DNA from: Caldalkalibacillus thermarum
GTDB taxonomy: Bacteria > Bacillota > Bacilli > Caldalkalibacillales > Caldalkalibacillaceae
NCBI RefSeq assembly: GCF_014644735.1
Contig: NZ_BMKZ01000016.1
Span: 1-64,000 of the forward strand
Direction of reading: 5' to 3'
DNA length: 64,000 nt
The position numbers and the translations under genes were made by a program. The notes below the pieces were generated by a model that was given only the letters and a program-made list of their open reading frames with translations, searched no databases and had not been told where the DNA came from. Positions 26,879-35,854 of this stretch are shown here, one piece after another (the stretch's first letter is position 1; each line of letters starts with the position of its first letter).

Positions 26879-28043
26879 GATTTTGGGGCAGGTCAGACAT
26901 CATCAGGGCTGGCAAAACTACTACCGCAGCCAGGGGATTGATTTGGCCGGGATTGAAACGGAAAAGGCATTCAAACGCCTGCCCGTTCTGAAGAAAAGTG
27001 ATTTGCCCCGCCTGCAAAAAGAACAGCCTCCTTTTGCCGGGCTGGCTGAAGAGAGGCGCGTCGCCCGCATCTTTGTCTCCCCCGGGCCAATTTATGATCC
27101 GCAGGGGCTGGCCGGAGATTACTGGCAATTTGCTCCCCTGTTCACAAAGATCGGTGTAGGTGAGGGGGATATTGTGCAAAATACGTTCAGCTACCATCTC
27201 TCGCCTGCCGGCTTTATGTTTGATTCGGCCGCCCGGGCTGTGGGAGCCAAAGTGGTGCCGGCCGGAACGGGAAATACCGCGCTGCAAGTGGAGATTATGC
27301 GCGACTTGCAAGTGACGGCCTACGCTGGCACCCCCGGCTTTCTGCTGCGCCTGTTGAAGGCGGCAGAAGAAAAAGGGCTCTGGCCCGGCCGGGAGCTGGC
27401 CTTGAGCAAAGCGATTTTTACGGCAGAAAAAGTGACAGAAGAGATGGATCGCTTTTTCCAAGAACGAGGGATTAAATATATTGATGCTTATGGCACCGCT
27501 GATCTGGGGTGTGTGGCTTACCGTCTCCCAGGGGAGGAGGGCTTTACCCTCTTGGATGATGTGTACGCCCAGATCTGTGATCCTGACAGCGGGGAGGAGG
27601 TTAGAGGAGACATGGCTGGTGAGCTCGTCATCAGCCGTGCTTCAGATGTGTATCCCTTGGTTCGGTTCGGGACGGGGGACGTCTCGCGCTGGGTGGAAGA
27701 GGGCAGAAGCATTGCCGGCGTTTTGAGCCGGGTTGGTGACAGTTACAAGGTGAAAGGCATGTTTGTCTATGCCCATCAGTTGAAAGAGGCGGTGGAGCAG
27801 CTGCCGGTAGAGTATTATCAGGCGGTGATTACCCATGAGCATGGCCAGGATCAGCTGACGATCAAAGTGGAATTAGCCGCAGGGGCTGATGGGTCCCCTC
27901 AACAGCTGGAAGAATGGGCTAAAGCCATTCAGGAGATGATCCGGGTTAAACCCCAGCTTGCCGTTGTGGAGAAAGGCTCTATCTCCAGGGAAGAAAAGCA
28001 GCTGGTAGATGCCAGAGCACAGGAATCGAAGGCCAGATCGTAA
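26817..28043 (+). CDS. phenylacetate-CoA ligase-like (PaaK family) protein, 5' end at deletion junction
   Basis: From about 26859 on, the protein (MWREILGQVRHHQGWQNYY) follows the PaaK/AMP-binding fold: DIVQNTFSYHLSPAGFMFDS, PAGTGNTALQVEIM, AYAGTPGFLLRLL, YGTADLGCVAYR and a C-terminal domain. The glycine-rich P-loop is unusual (VSPGPIYDP in place of SSGTTG). The 5' codons before 26859 come from the fused livK remnant, so the native start is lost or is ATG 26862. A livF gene usual in such clusters is absent. It may still be expressed, but its operon is broken. Confidence 0.7.
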   Translation: MISTMPMKFRKPLVAVLMWREILGQVRHHQGWQNYYRSQGIDLAGIETEKAFKRLPVLKKSDLPRLQKEQPPFAGLAEERRVARIFVSPGPIYDPQGLAGDYWQFAPLFTKIGVGEGDIVQNTFSYHLSPAGFMFDSAARAVGAKVVPAGTGNTALQVEIMRDLQVTAYAGTPGFLLRLLKAAEEKGLWPGRELALSKAIFTAEKVTEEMDRFFQERGIKYIDAYGTADLGCVAYRLPGEEGFTLLDDVYAQICDPDSGEEVRGDMAGELVISRASDVYPLVRFGTGDVSRWVEEGRSIAGVLSRVGDSYKVKGMFVYAHQLKEAVEQLPVEYYQAVITHEHGQDQLTIKVELAAGADGSPQQLEEWAKAIQEMIRVKPQLAVVEKGSISREEKQLVDARAQESKARS

Positions 28044-28084
28044 GCATCAGAAATACCGATTCAGATTCCTAAAAGCACAAAATG

Positions 28085-28115
28085 CCCCTCTGCCGTGATG
28101 AAGACGACAGAGGGG
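28085..28115. terminator. hairpin terminator, probably bidirectional
   Basis: CCCCTCTG (28085-28092) pairs with CAGAGGGG (28108-28115) with additional inner pairing (CGT/ACG). AAAATG flanks on the left and ATTTTG on the right. It lies between the convergent PaaK-like gene and the small minus-strand gene. Confidence 0.7.
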
Positions 28116-28140
28116 GTTACATTTTGAGGAGGGGGTCATT

Positions 28141-28335
28141 TCAACATCGAAAGATCATGCCCGGTTCTTCCAGCCATTCTTCAATGGAGGAACGGTCAGA
28201 GCAAAACGACTTGACACAGATGCCCTGTCTGTAGACATTAATACAGGAAATGTAATCAGAAAAGGGATAAACTTCCGCTACAAGTCCTTCGGGAAGGGAA
28301 ATCCTCCTTGCTGAGCCATTGTCAGAGTAGGTCAA
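28141..28335 (-). CDS. small hypothetical protein, 64 residues
   Basis: The minus strand carries a near-perfect AAAGGAGGTGT seven bases before TTG 28335. The product (MTYSDNGSARRISLPEGLV) has four cysteines and no membrane segment. No family recognised. The strength of the ribosome binding site supports a real gene. It stands alone between the decayed cluster and the toxin-antitoxin pair. The 300 bases upstream (28336-28635) show only A/T-rich sequence with ATTATAATT repeats and no gene. Confidence 0.6.
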   Translation of the reverse strand: MTYSDNGSARRISLPEGLVAEVYPFSDYISCINVYRQGICVKSFCSDRSSIEEWLEEPGMIFRC

Positions 28336-28635
28336 GGGTTACACCTCCTTTGTAAACGATATGTGCCCGGGATGATCAATGTGCGAAGGCATAAGCTGGA
28401 TTTAGTTTTTCCATTTTAATACAGTTTATGTTCCCATAATGATCTTTAAGACCATAGGTTGAACTATCAGAATTTCATTATAATTGTGTAATCAATATCA
28501 TAACGGATCAGCAGGAGAAATGCAACCCTTGTGGCAATTATAATTGGCTCGGCCTGTGCCAACGATGACCTTATAATGATCGGATATGCTATGATGTAGA
28601 TATAAAAAACGTTGGAGCGGGAGGGCAAAAGAGTA

Positions 28636-28950
28636 ATGAATGGAGGGAATGTAGCTTCCAGGGATGACATTCTTGAGCAAGTTTATCTGATAGCCAAGCA
28701 GCATTTGAACGGTCTGAATGTTTCGCTTTATTTATTTGGTTCTTGGGCCAGAGGTGAAGAACGGGCAAGTTCAGATATTGACATTGCAGTGAGTTATCGT
28801 GATCCGTTGCCAGCGGGTACTTTGGCACAACTCAGGCTGGCTTTTGAAGAGTCGAGTATTCCTTATACAGTAGATTTAGTTGACTTAACTCAGACAGAAT
28901 CTGAATTTAGGGAAAAAGTAATGAAAGAAGGGATAAAATGGAGCGTTTGA
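28636..28950 (+). CDS. MNT-domain nucleotidyltransferase (MntA-type antitoxin)
   Basis: This 104-residue minimal nucleotidyltransferase has the GSWARG...DIDIAV motif (GSx10DxD) at about 36-55. Proteins of this type AMPylate or otherwise neutralise their HEPN partner. ATG 28636 follows GGGAGGG; an in-frame TTG at 28612 is less likely. It overlaps the HEPN gene by 13 bases, the usual MntA-HepT order. Confidence 0.87.
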   Translation: MNGGNVASRDDILEQVYLIAKQHLNGLNVSLYLFGSWARGEERASSDIDIAVSYRDPLPAGTLAQLRLAFEESSIPYTVDLVDLTQTESEFREKVMKEGIKWSV

Positions 28951-29330
28951 GGCAGCGTTTGGATACAGCTTTTAAAGCTTTACAGACATTAGAAGAAGTG
29001 ATTGGGATCCAAAATCCTTCATCCATAGAACGGGATGCTACCATCCAACGTTTTGAGTACACGTTTGAAGTAGTCTGGAAAGCAGCCAAAGAATTTTTGA
29101 GGGATAAAGAGGGTATAGATGCGGCTTCTCCAAAAGGGGTCATTCGCAAATGCCGGGAAGTGGGGTTATTAGATGAAGCGGAGACAATTCAAGCTTTAGA
29201 GATGGCCGATGACCGTAATTTAACTTCACACACCTATAATGACCGGTTGGCACAGGAGATTTATCTTCGTATTAGACGTCATTATCCCTTAATGAAAAAA
29301 TGGTTAGAACAAATGATGGAAAAGGCCTAA
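28938..29330 (+). CDS. HEPN-domain toxin (HepT/HI0074 family)
   Basis: This 130-residue helical protein carries the Rx4H motif RNLTSHTY at about 93-100, the active-site signature of HEPN RNases of type VII toxin-antitoxin systems. It also fits the nucleotidyltransferase substrate-binding (HI0074) family. It overlaps the MNT gene, so they are co-translated. Whether this pair is an active toxin system or housekeeping is not known from sequence. Confidence 0.87.
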   Translation: MERLRQRLDTAFKALQTLEEVIGIQNPSSIERDATIQRFEYTFEVVWKAAKEFLRDKEGIDAASPKGVIRKCREVGLLDEAETIQALEMADDRNLTSHTYNDRLAQEIYLRIRRHYPLMKKWLEQMMEKA

Positions 29331-29349
29331 GGAAATAAAGACAAAATGA

Positions 29350-29383
29350 GGCCGTTCCAGGTGCATGGGCACGTGGAACGGCC
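29350..29383. repeat. intergenic palindrome family, copy 1
   Basis: GGCCGTTCC and GGAACGGCC arms enclose a core AGGTGCATGGGCACG with an inner GTGC/GCAC. The same core recurs at 34521 and 35855. Located between convergent hepT and adh, it can act as a bidirectional terminator though the T-run is poor. Confidence 0.85.
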
Positions 29384-29406
29384 TGTTGGGCTTCTGTGCC
29401 ATGTTC

Positions 29407-30423
29407 CTAGGAATCCAGTGTTAATACCACGCGGCCGTTGATTTGACCATTCTGCATCCGGTCAAACACTTCATTGATTTTTTCTAAAGGCTGGGTTTCG
29501 ATGATTGCTTTCACTTTTCCTTGAGCCGCAAACTCAAGGGCCTCCTTCAAGTCTTTACGGGTACCGACAATCGATCCTCTGACGGTAACACCATTTAAAA
29601 CGGTATCAAAAATGGGGATGGGCAATTCAGCGTTAGGCAGGCCGACCACGACGAGCGTGCCACCCCGTTTGACGGAGCGGTAGGCTTGTTCAAAGGCTTT
29701 TCCGGTCACCGCCACACTGACCGCTGCCTGAACTCCTCCGACCTTGTTGTGGATTTCCTGTGCCGGATCAGCCTGTTTGCCGTTAATGGCCAGATCGGCT
29801 CCCAGCTTTTTGGCCAGCTCCAGCTTCTCGTCCTGGATATCGACCGCGACTACATTGAATCCCATCGCCTTGGCGTACTGCAGGGCAATGTGGCCCAAGC
29901 CACCAATGCCGTAGACGGCCACCCAATCTCCAGGCTTGGCTTCAGACACTTTCAGTGCTTTATAGGATGTCACTCCGGCACAAAAGATCGGTGCAGCTTC
30001 TTCGAAGCTCAGTTCGTCTGGAATTTTGGCGACATAGGCGGCAGGCGCCTTGCAGTACTCTGCGTAGCCCCCATCGACGGAATAACCGGCGTTGAGTTGA
30101 TGGGGGCACAAGGTTTCCCTTCCCGTTAAACAGTAATCGCACTCTCCGCAAGCCGAATACAGCCAGGGAATGCCAACACGGTCACCTGCTTTGATGGAAG
30201 TGACCCCTTCTCCCACGGCTTCAACAACACCCACACCTTCATGGCCGGGAATCAAGGGCAGTTTGGGCTTGATTGGCCAATCGCCATGAGCAGCGTGAAG
30301 GTCGGTATGACATACGCCGCAGGCTTTGATTTTGACCAGAATTTCCCCGTAACCGATTTCAGGAACTGGTACATCCTTAATTTCTAATTTTTGATGAAAC
30401 TGATGCACAACGGCTGCTTTCAT
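29407..30423 (-). CDS. zinc-dependent alcohol dehydrogenase
   Basis: This 338-residue medium-chain dehydrogenase carries the catalytic-zinc motif [22 protein letters not shown], the structural zinc cysteines in [15 protein letters not shown], and the Rossmann loop [11 protein letters not shown]. It closely resembles the thermostable ADH of Geobacillus/Bacillus (AdhT type). ATG 30423 is preceded by GGGGGG; the frame is open upstream but unlikely to be used. A sigma-54 promoter lies 41 bases upstream, and a sigma-54 activator gene is encoded nearby. Likely role: ethanol/aldehyde interconversion. Confidence 0.95.
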   Translation of the reverse strand: MKAAVVHQFHQKLEIKDVPVPEIGYGEILVKIKACGVCHTDLHAAHGDWPIKPKLPLIPGHEGVGVVEAVGEGVTSIKAGDRVGIPWLYSACGECDYCLTGRETLCPHQLNAGYSVDGGYAEYCKAPAAYVAKIPDELSFEEAAPIFCAGVTSYKALKVSEAKPGDWVAVYGIGGLGHIALQYAKAMGFNVVAVDIQDEKLELAKKLGADLAINGKQADPAQEIHNKVGGVQAAVSVAVTGKAFEQAYRSVKRGGTLVVVGLPNAELPIPIFDTVLNGVTVRGSIVGTRKDLKEALEFAAQGKVKAIIETQPLEKINEVFDRMQNGQINGRVVLTLDS

Positions 30424-30463
30424 CTTTATCCCCCCAGTGGTTATCGTTTTCACTATCATCTTT

Positions 30464-30480
30464 TGCAATTTAGATGCCAA
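30464..30480 (-). promoter_or_regulatory. sigma-54 (-24/-12) promoter of adh
   Basis: The minus strand reads TTGGCATCTAAATTGCA: GG and GC are exactly 10 bases apart, matching the consensus TGGCAC-N5-TTGCW with one mismatch. A GAFTGA-containing sigma-54 activator is encoded about 2.6 kb away in the divergent operon. Confidence 0.87.
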
Positions 30481-30553
30481 TTTTAAATAGGATGTAAATT
30501 GCGTATTTTTTAGGCTATAAAAAGGTGATTGTTGACATTTTTTCGGCAGGAAA

Positions 30554-30588
30554 GGACAAAATTTCGGCTAAAGGCCAAATTTTCGTCC
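30554..30588. promoter_or_regulatory. candidate upstream activator sequence (imperfect palindrome)
   Basis: GGACAAAATTTCGGC and GGCCAAATTTTCGTCC form an imperfect palindrome of 35 bases, centred about 100 bases upstream of the adh sigma-54 promoter and about 80 bases before the divergent iron-ADH start. Both spacing and symmetry fit an enhancer for the sigma-54 activator. Confidence 0.6.
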
Positions 30589-30650
30589 TTTTTTCGATAT
30601 ATTTGAATTTATGTATAATAGTTTTTAAGAAGGGGAGTGAGAGGGTGCGC

Positions 30651-31793
30651 ATGTTCAAGTTCATGACACCGGAAATCATTTTCGGTGCAGGTTCGATTAA
30701 TCAAACTGGAGATAGTTTACGCCGCCTGGGAGCAGAAAAAGTATTTGTCGTCAGTGATCCGGGTGTGGTTCAAGCTGGTTGGGTAGAACGGGTCATAGGG
30801 TACTTGGAAGCGTGCGATCTGCAATATCATTTGTGGACGGATGTGACGCCCAATCCGAAAGATTATGAGATTGACAGAGGAGTTAAAGAATATGTGAACA
30901 GTGAATGCAATGCGGTGCTTGGCATTGGCGGAGGCAGTCCCATTGATGCGGCTAAAGCGATTGCTATGTTAGCAACCAATCCGGGGAATATCCGCCAATA
31001 TGAGGGAGTGGATAAAATTTCCCATCCATTGCCTCCGATGGTGATGGTGCCGACGACCGCAGGAGCAGGCTCCGAGGTCTCACAGTTTTCAATTGTTACC
31101 GATACACAGCGCTGTCTGAAGATGACGATTATCTCCAAATCGCTTATTCCCGATATTGCCATCATTGATCCAGATACCTTGGTGACTAAAGATGCCCGGT
31201 TGACAGCCAACACCGGGATGGACGCGTTAACCCATGCCATTGAATCCTATATTTCTTTAGCAGCCACCCCCTTGACCGAAAGGTTGTCCCTGCATGCCAT
31301 CCAGCTGGTTGCCACCTATTTAAGGCCGTCCACGGCCAGCTCTCACAACCGTGAGGCAAAGGAAGCGATGGCCATGGCCAGTTTGCAGGCGGGGATTGCC
31401 TTTTCCAACGCGGTGTTAGGTGCGGTGCATGCCATGTCCCATCAACTGGGCGGCTTGCTGGATACGCCGCATGGAGAAGCTAATGCGATTCTGCTTCCCT
31501 ATGTGATGGAATACAACTATATTGCGGCACCAGAAAAATATGCTCATATCGCAGAAGCGTTTGGGGAGCGTGTAGCTGATCTGAGTCCATGTGAGGCGGC
31601 CAAGCGGGCGATCAAGGCAGTGAAGGAGCTGGCCAGAGATCTGGATATTCCCGAATCGCTGGCCAAATTAGGATTAAAGGAAGAGCATATCAGAAAGCTG
31701 AGTCAAAATGCGGTGCAAGATGCCTGTATGATTACCAATCCCCGCGACATGAGCGTGGATGACGTAGAAAAAATCTTCCGCCAAGCCCTGTAG
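30651..31793 (+). CDS. iron-containing alcohol dehydrogenase
   Basis: This 380-residue group III alcohol dehydrogenase has the NAD motif GIGGGSPIDAAKAIA and the iron ligands in AHAIESY-like THAIESYI, AVHAMSHQLGG and TPHGEANAILLP. AGAAGGGGAGTGAGAGG is upstream; GTG 30645 and ATG 30651 are both possible. A TATAAT at 30613-30618 may serve as -10. It is followed after 12 bases by the histidine kinase gene, so enzyme and regulators form one operon. Confidence 0.93.
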   Translation: MFKFMTPEIIFGAGSINQTGDSLRRLGAEKVFVVSDPGVVQAGWVERVIGYLEACDLQYHLWTDVTPNPKDYEIDRGVKEYVNSECNAVLGIGGGSPIDAAKAIAMLATNPGNIRQYEGVDKISHPLPPMVMVPTTAGAGSEVSQFSIVTDTQRCLKMTIISKSLIPDIAIIDPDTLVTKDARLTANTGMDALTHAIESYISLAATPLTERLSLHAIQLVATYLRPSTASSHNREAKEAMAMASLQAGIAFSNAVLGAVHAMSHQLGGLLDTPHGEANAILLPYVMEYNYIAAPEKYAHIAEAFGERVADLSPCEAAKRAIKAVKELARDLDIPESLAKLGLKEEHIRKLSQNAVQDACMITNPRDMSVDDVEKIFRQAL

Positions 31794-31805
31794 GAGGGAC
31801 ACGCC

Positions 31806-33083
31806 ATGAATGGAAAACAGGAATTAATCGACCGGTTGACGGGCATCCGTTCATCAAGGAAAAGTTATTACAACGAGCTCAATAAGGCTGTCGTCGAACT
31901 GCAGCGCAAGAATAAGCAGCTAAAAGTGATCAATCAGCTGACACGTATTCACGTTCATATGTCCTGGGAGGAGATCAGTCTCTATATCGCTTCCCGGTTA
32001 AGCCAAGTGATCACCTTTGACTACTTTGCCCTGAGTTTGCTGGAAGGGGCGGATTTGTCTTGCTATATTACGGATACCGCTGCCCAAGCGTTACAGGTGC
32101 GGACCTACAAGTTGAACGAACCGGAAAAGGATGTCCTGTCTGCGGTCAACCGGGTATTGGCAGAGGAGCATACGTGCTGCGGAACCACTGTACTTTTGCC
32201 TATTCAGGCTGGAAAAGTGCAGGGCTTTCTGACACTCTTGCATCAAGAGCAAGAGGCCTTTGGGCCCGATGATGAGCAGTTCTTTCGACATATAGCCGAA
32301 CATGTCAGTGTATCGGTGGAAAACATTTTGCTGTTTAAAGATGTCAGTGAAAAGGTCAAAATAGAAGCCCAGTTGATTCAATCGGCTAAACTGGCGGCGA
32401 TCGGGGAGATGGCAGCAGGTGTCGCCCATGAGTTAAACAGTCCGCTCACAGCTATCCTGGGCAACGTGCAGCTCCTTATGCGGCAAGTTAAAGAGGAACG
32501 CCAGGCGAAAATGCTCAAAGATATTTATCAATGTGGCTTAAGAAGCAAGAAGATTATTCAGAACCTGCTGGTCTTCTCCCGGCAGGAGGAATTCCAATTT
32601 GAAGATTTGTCACTCCACCCATTGATAGAAGATGTGCTCAGTTTGATCGGTTATCAGTTAAAAGTGTCGGGCATTAGAGTGGTGCAGAAATTGGCAGACA
32701 CGCTTCCCCTTGTTCACGGCAACCGTTATCAGATTGAACAGGTGCTGATTAACCTCTTATTAAACGCGAGGGATGCCCTGCAAGACCAGGATGATGCGCA
32801 AATAGTAATCCAGACGGGCACGTTGACGGAGGAAGGAAAAGATTTTGTCTATGTTTCGGTGCTGGACAATGGGACGGGCATTGAGGAGAAACACCTTTCC
32901 CAAATCTTTAATCCTTTTTTCACAACCAAGGAACATCAGAAAGGGACGGGTTTAGGTTTGTCAGTCAGTCTGGGCATTGCCGAAGCCCATCAGGGAAAAT
33001 TGCGCGTGGACAGCAAAAAAGGGAAGTATGCCAAATTTACCCTGCTGCTGCCCGCCAAGGAGGGAGAGGGAAAAGATGCGTAA
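31806..33083 (+). CDS. GAF-domain sensor histidine kinase
   Basis: This 425-residue kinase has a short N-terminal coil, a GAF domain (about 45-175), a HisKA domain with the H-box GVAHELNSPLTAI, and HATPase boxes (NLLLNARDAL, DNGTGI, FNPFFTTK, GTGLGLSVS). No membrane segment, so it senses something cytosolic. AGGAGGGAC precedes the ATG. It overlaps the response-regulator gene by 8 bases. Inferred target: the divergent alcohol dehydrogenase promoter. Confidence 0.93.
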   Translation: MNGKQELIDRLTGIRSSRKSYYNELNKAVVELQRKNKQLKVINQLTRIHVHMSWEEISLYIASRLSQVITFDYFALSLLEGADLSCYITDTAAQALQVRTYKLNEPEKDVLSAVNRVLAEEHTCCGTTVLLPIQAGKVQGFLTLLHQEQEAFGPDDEQFFRHIAEHVSVSVENILLFKDVSEKVKIEAQLIQSAKLAAIGEMAAGVAHELNSPLTAILGNVQLLMRQVKEERQAKMLKDIYQCGLRSKKIIQNLLVFSRQEEFQFEDLSLHPLIEDVLSLIGYQLKVSGIRVVQKLADTLPLVHGNRYQIEQVLINLLLNARDALQDQDDAQIVIQTGTLTEEGKDFVYVSVLDNGTGIEEKHLSQIFNPFFTTKEHQKGTGLGLSVSLGIAEAHQGKLRVDSKKGKYAKFTLLLPAKEGEGKDA

Positions 33084-34503
33084 AAAGCAGGTTTTGGTCG
33101 TTGATGACGAAACAGAGGTCACTTCTTTTTTTCGCTATTTTTTAGAAGAGAAAAATGTGCATATCTTGGAGGCCAACAGTGGCAGGGACGTTGAGCGGCT
33201 GTTACAAGAGCTGAAGACCCCCATCCATCTCGCCCTTGTGGATATGAAACTTCCGGATGCGAATGGGTTGGACTTGCTGCGGAGTATCAAGCAAAGCTGT
33301 CCATCCTGTGAGGTTGTGATCATGACCGGATACAGTACGGTTAAGTCGGCTGTGCAGGCTATTCAGGCAGGGGCCAGGGATTATGTGGAGAAACCTTTCG
33401 ATGACCTGGATGATCTGGAAAAGATGATCGACTCCATTCTGGAGCAAACCTCCGTGCAGGACAGCGAATTGGCCTTGGCGGCCGACCAATGTGGGATTGT
33501 TTGCTCTCCTTCCGGTGCGATGGCCAAGGTGCTTTCCATTGCTGGCAAACTGGCCAAGAAAGCGATCAATATTCTGATTGAAGGTGAGACGGGAACAGGC
33601 AAGGAACTGCTGGCCCGTTACATCCACCAATTAAGCCAGCGTGCCCAGCATCCTTTTGTGGCCATTAACTGTGGTGCGGTTCCGCAGGCCTTGCTGGAAA
33701 GCGAATTGTTTGGGCATGAAAAAGGGGCTTTTACCGGAGCAGCTCGGACCAGGAAGGGCTATTTTGAGTTGGCGAACAATGGAACGCTGTTCCTTGATGA
33801 AATCGGGGAAGCTTCGGCCGACATTCAGGTGAAACTTTTGCGTGTATTGGAAACAGGGGAATATATGCGGGTGGGTGGTGAGGTGATTCACCGGACCAAT
33901 ATCCGGATCATTTCAGCCACTAACCGGAATTTAAAGCAGGAAATTGAACAGAAACGGTTCCGTGCCGATCTCCTGTATCGCTTGGAAGGGGTCAAACTTG
34001 TGCTGCCACCCCTGCGGCAAAGGACGGAAGACATTCCTTTGATCGCCAGGCATCACCTGCAGAAAAAGTTTGGAGAAGAATACGACATCGCCCCCGAAGC
34101 CGTCGAAAGGCTGCAAAACTACCACTGGCCGGGCAATATCCGGGAGCTGATCAATGTTTTAAATCAAATCATCGCCATCCATGAGTGCAGGCTGATCCGG
34201 GAGGAACATCTGCCAAGGTATATTCTGGACTCCTCACCGACTCGTTCTATTGGCAATCAGGCGGACGACTTCATCCGCAGGGAAACAGAGGCTTTTATCA
34301 AGCGGATTGTTGATTCGGTCGGCTCCATTGAAGAAATTAACTTTGAGTATATAATGCAACAGATGAAGGAAATTGAGGTGCAAGTGGGTAGACAAATCAT
34401 TAAAAAGGGACTCGCAGAGTTAAACGGTAACCGCAAATTATTGAGCAAGAAGCTGGATCTAACGCCCAGAAGGTTACGATATATTTTAAATGAGAAATCA
34501 TGA
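33076..34503 (+). CDS. sigma-54-dependent response regulator (NtrC family)
   Basis: This 475-residue protein has a receiver (phospho-Asp in LALVDMKLPDANGL), an AAA+ domain with Walker A GETGTGKE, the sigma-54 contact loop GAFTGAA, FLDEIGE, and a C-terminal region ending in a Fis-like HTH (LSKKLDLTPRRLRYIL). The linker between AAA+ and HTH is longer than usual (RRETEAFIKRIVDSVGSI onward). ATG 33076 lies in the kinase 3' end with GGGAGAGGG upstream. It should act with SigL at the adh promoter. Confidence 0.94.
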   Translation: MRKKQVLVVDDETEVTSFFRYFLEEKNVHILEANSGRDVERLLQELKTPIHLALVDMKLPDANGLDLLRSIKQSCPSCEVVIMTGYSTVKSAVQAIQAGARDYVEKPFDDLDDLEKMIDSILEQTSVQDSELALAADQCGIVCSPSGAMAKVLSIAGKLAKKAINILIEGETGTGKELLARYIHQLSQRAQHPFVAINCGAVPQALLESELFGHEKGAFTGAARTRKGYFELANNGTLFLDEIGEASADIQVKLLRVLETGEYMRVGGEVIHRTNIRIISATNRNLKQEIEQKRFRADLLYRLEGVKLVLPPLRQRTEDIPLIARHHLQKKFGEEYDIAPEAVERLQNYHWPGNIRELINVLNQIIAIHECRLIREEHLPRYILDSSPTRSIGNQADDFIRRETEAFIKRIVDSVGSIEEINFEYIMQQMKEIEVQVGRQIIKKGLAELNGNRKLLSKKLDLTPRRLRYILNEKS

Positions 34504-34520
34504 TTTGATGGCTGAAAAAA

Positions 34521-34558
34521 GGGACCGTTCCAGGTGCATGGGCACGCGGAACAGCCCC
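34521..34558. repeat. intergenic palindrome family, copy 2
   Basis: Same core as copy 1 (GTTCCAGGTGCATGGGCACG), arms GGGaCcGTTCC / GGAACaGCCCC with some mismatches. It lies 18 bases after the response regulator and is followed by TTTG. Confidence 0.85.
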
Positions 34559-34718
34559 TTTGTAAGTACGGGGAAATGGAGGCGTATGTAAGAAATTACC
34601 TTGCAACGATCGATAGAACCTGGAAAAAATGTAAACAAGCGAATATCTCTGCAGATATCTCGGGTTATGATGGCATACGAAACTGACAGAGCGAAAACAC
34701 TTAAAGAGGAGAAAAGTG

Positions 34719-35834
34719 ATGCCAAACAAATATTTAATACCACATTCCAGAGTGCAACATTGGAGGAGATTAAGCAGCGTCTTACTGTTACTAGTGCTGT
34801 TAGTGGTAAGTCTGTCAGCGCCTGCTTTGGCAGAGGAATCCAGGTTGCCGGAAGCACCGATTTATGTGGATGGTCAACCCATTAAGACGAAATATATCAT
34901 GAGAGACGGACATTTAATGGTGCCTGCCCTGTTTCTTAAAGCTACCGGAACAAGAGTCGATTGGAACAGCCAGTATCGTTCGGTTGTTTTTCGCTCAGGA
35001 AAGACCTTGTTTGCTCTGCCTGTCGGAAAAAAATATACGGATGACTATGTCCCTGAAACGGGTAAATGGAAACGGGACACGCTTTCGACGGCATCAATGG
35101 AGACGAAGGATGGCATATTCGTTCCGCTCTTGGATGTCGTGAAAAAGTTAGGAATGGAAGTCACCTACAATCCTCAATTGAAACGGACATATATTCGTAC
35201 GGGAACAACACGCCCCCCAGCCCTTATTTACAGCGGCGATACCAAAGAAAAGTTAGTTGCCCTCACCTTCGATGATGGCCCCGATGGCCATTACACGCCA
35301 CAAATTTTAGATATCCTCAAGGAAAAAGGAGTTCCAGCCACTTTCTTTGTCATGGGGCGGCAAGTGGAATATTTCCCGGAGGTGATGAAGCGCATTGTAA
35401 ATGAAGGTCACGCCTTAGGAAATCACACGATGACGCATCCAGATTTAAGGGGTGTGATGACATCTGATGTCATTGGAGAAGTCAGGGCGACTCAGCAGGT
35501 GATGGAAAAAACAGTTGGACGTAAGCCTGACTTATTCCGTCCTCCTTACGGGGCTTTGACCAGGTCGGACAGGTTGATTCTGCATGATATGGGATTCAGG
35601 GTGGTCATGTGGTCTGTGGACACGCTCGATTGGCGTGGAATGTCAGCTGAAGAGATTTTGTCTGTCGTTCACAGGGATATTTCTCCAGGCGGCATTATTT
35701 TGCAACATAACCTGCTGACCACACCTGGCTTATTGGATGGTACAGTAGAGGTATTACCTCAAATTATTGATCAATTGCACGCAAAGGGATATAAATTTGT
35801 TACCGTTCAAACGCTATTAGACCATAGTCGTTGA
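34719..35834 (+). CDS. polysaccharide deacetylase with copper-amine-oxidase-like N-terminal domain
   Basis: This protein of about 371 residues has a signal peptide (LSSVLLLLVLLVVSLSAPALA), a Cu-amine-oxidase N-terminal-like domain (about 45-165, with VPALFLKATGTRVDW and PLLDVVKKLGMEV), then a NodB deacetylase domain: LTFDDGPDG, NHTMTHP, RPPYGA, SVDTLDWRG and LQHN. Metal-binding Asp/His residues are intact. The family removes N-acetyl groups from peptidoglycan or chitin-like polymers outside the cell. AAAGAGGAGAAAAGTG precedes ATG 34719. Confidence 0.92.
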   Translation: MPNKYLIPHSRVQHWRRLSSVLLLLVLLVVSLSAPALAEESRLPEAPIYVDGQPIKTKYIMRDGHLMVPALFLKATGTRVDWNSQYRSVVFRSGKTLFALPVGKKYTDDYVPETGKWKRDTLSTASMETKDGIFVPLLDVVKKLGMEVTYNPQLKRTYIRTGTTRPPALIYSGDTKEKLVALTFDDGPDGHYTPQILDILKEKGVPATFFVMGRQVEYFPEVMKRIVNEGHALGNHTMTHPDLRGVMTSDVIGEVRATQQVMEKTVGRKPDLFRPPYGALTRSDRLILHDMGFRVVMWSVDTLDWRGMSAEEILSVVHRDISPGGIILQHNLLTTPGLLDGTVEVLPQIIDQLHAKGYKFVTVQTLLDHSR

Positions 35835-35854
35835 AATCAGGACATTTTAGAGAC

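Noticed and set aside
30525-30650. Upstream start for the iron ADH giving 42 extra residues
   Set aside because: The extension crosses the palindromic regulatory region and has no ribosome binding site; GTG 30645 or ATG 30651 fits the family N-terminus.
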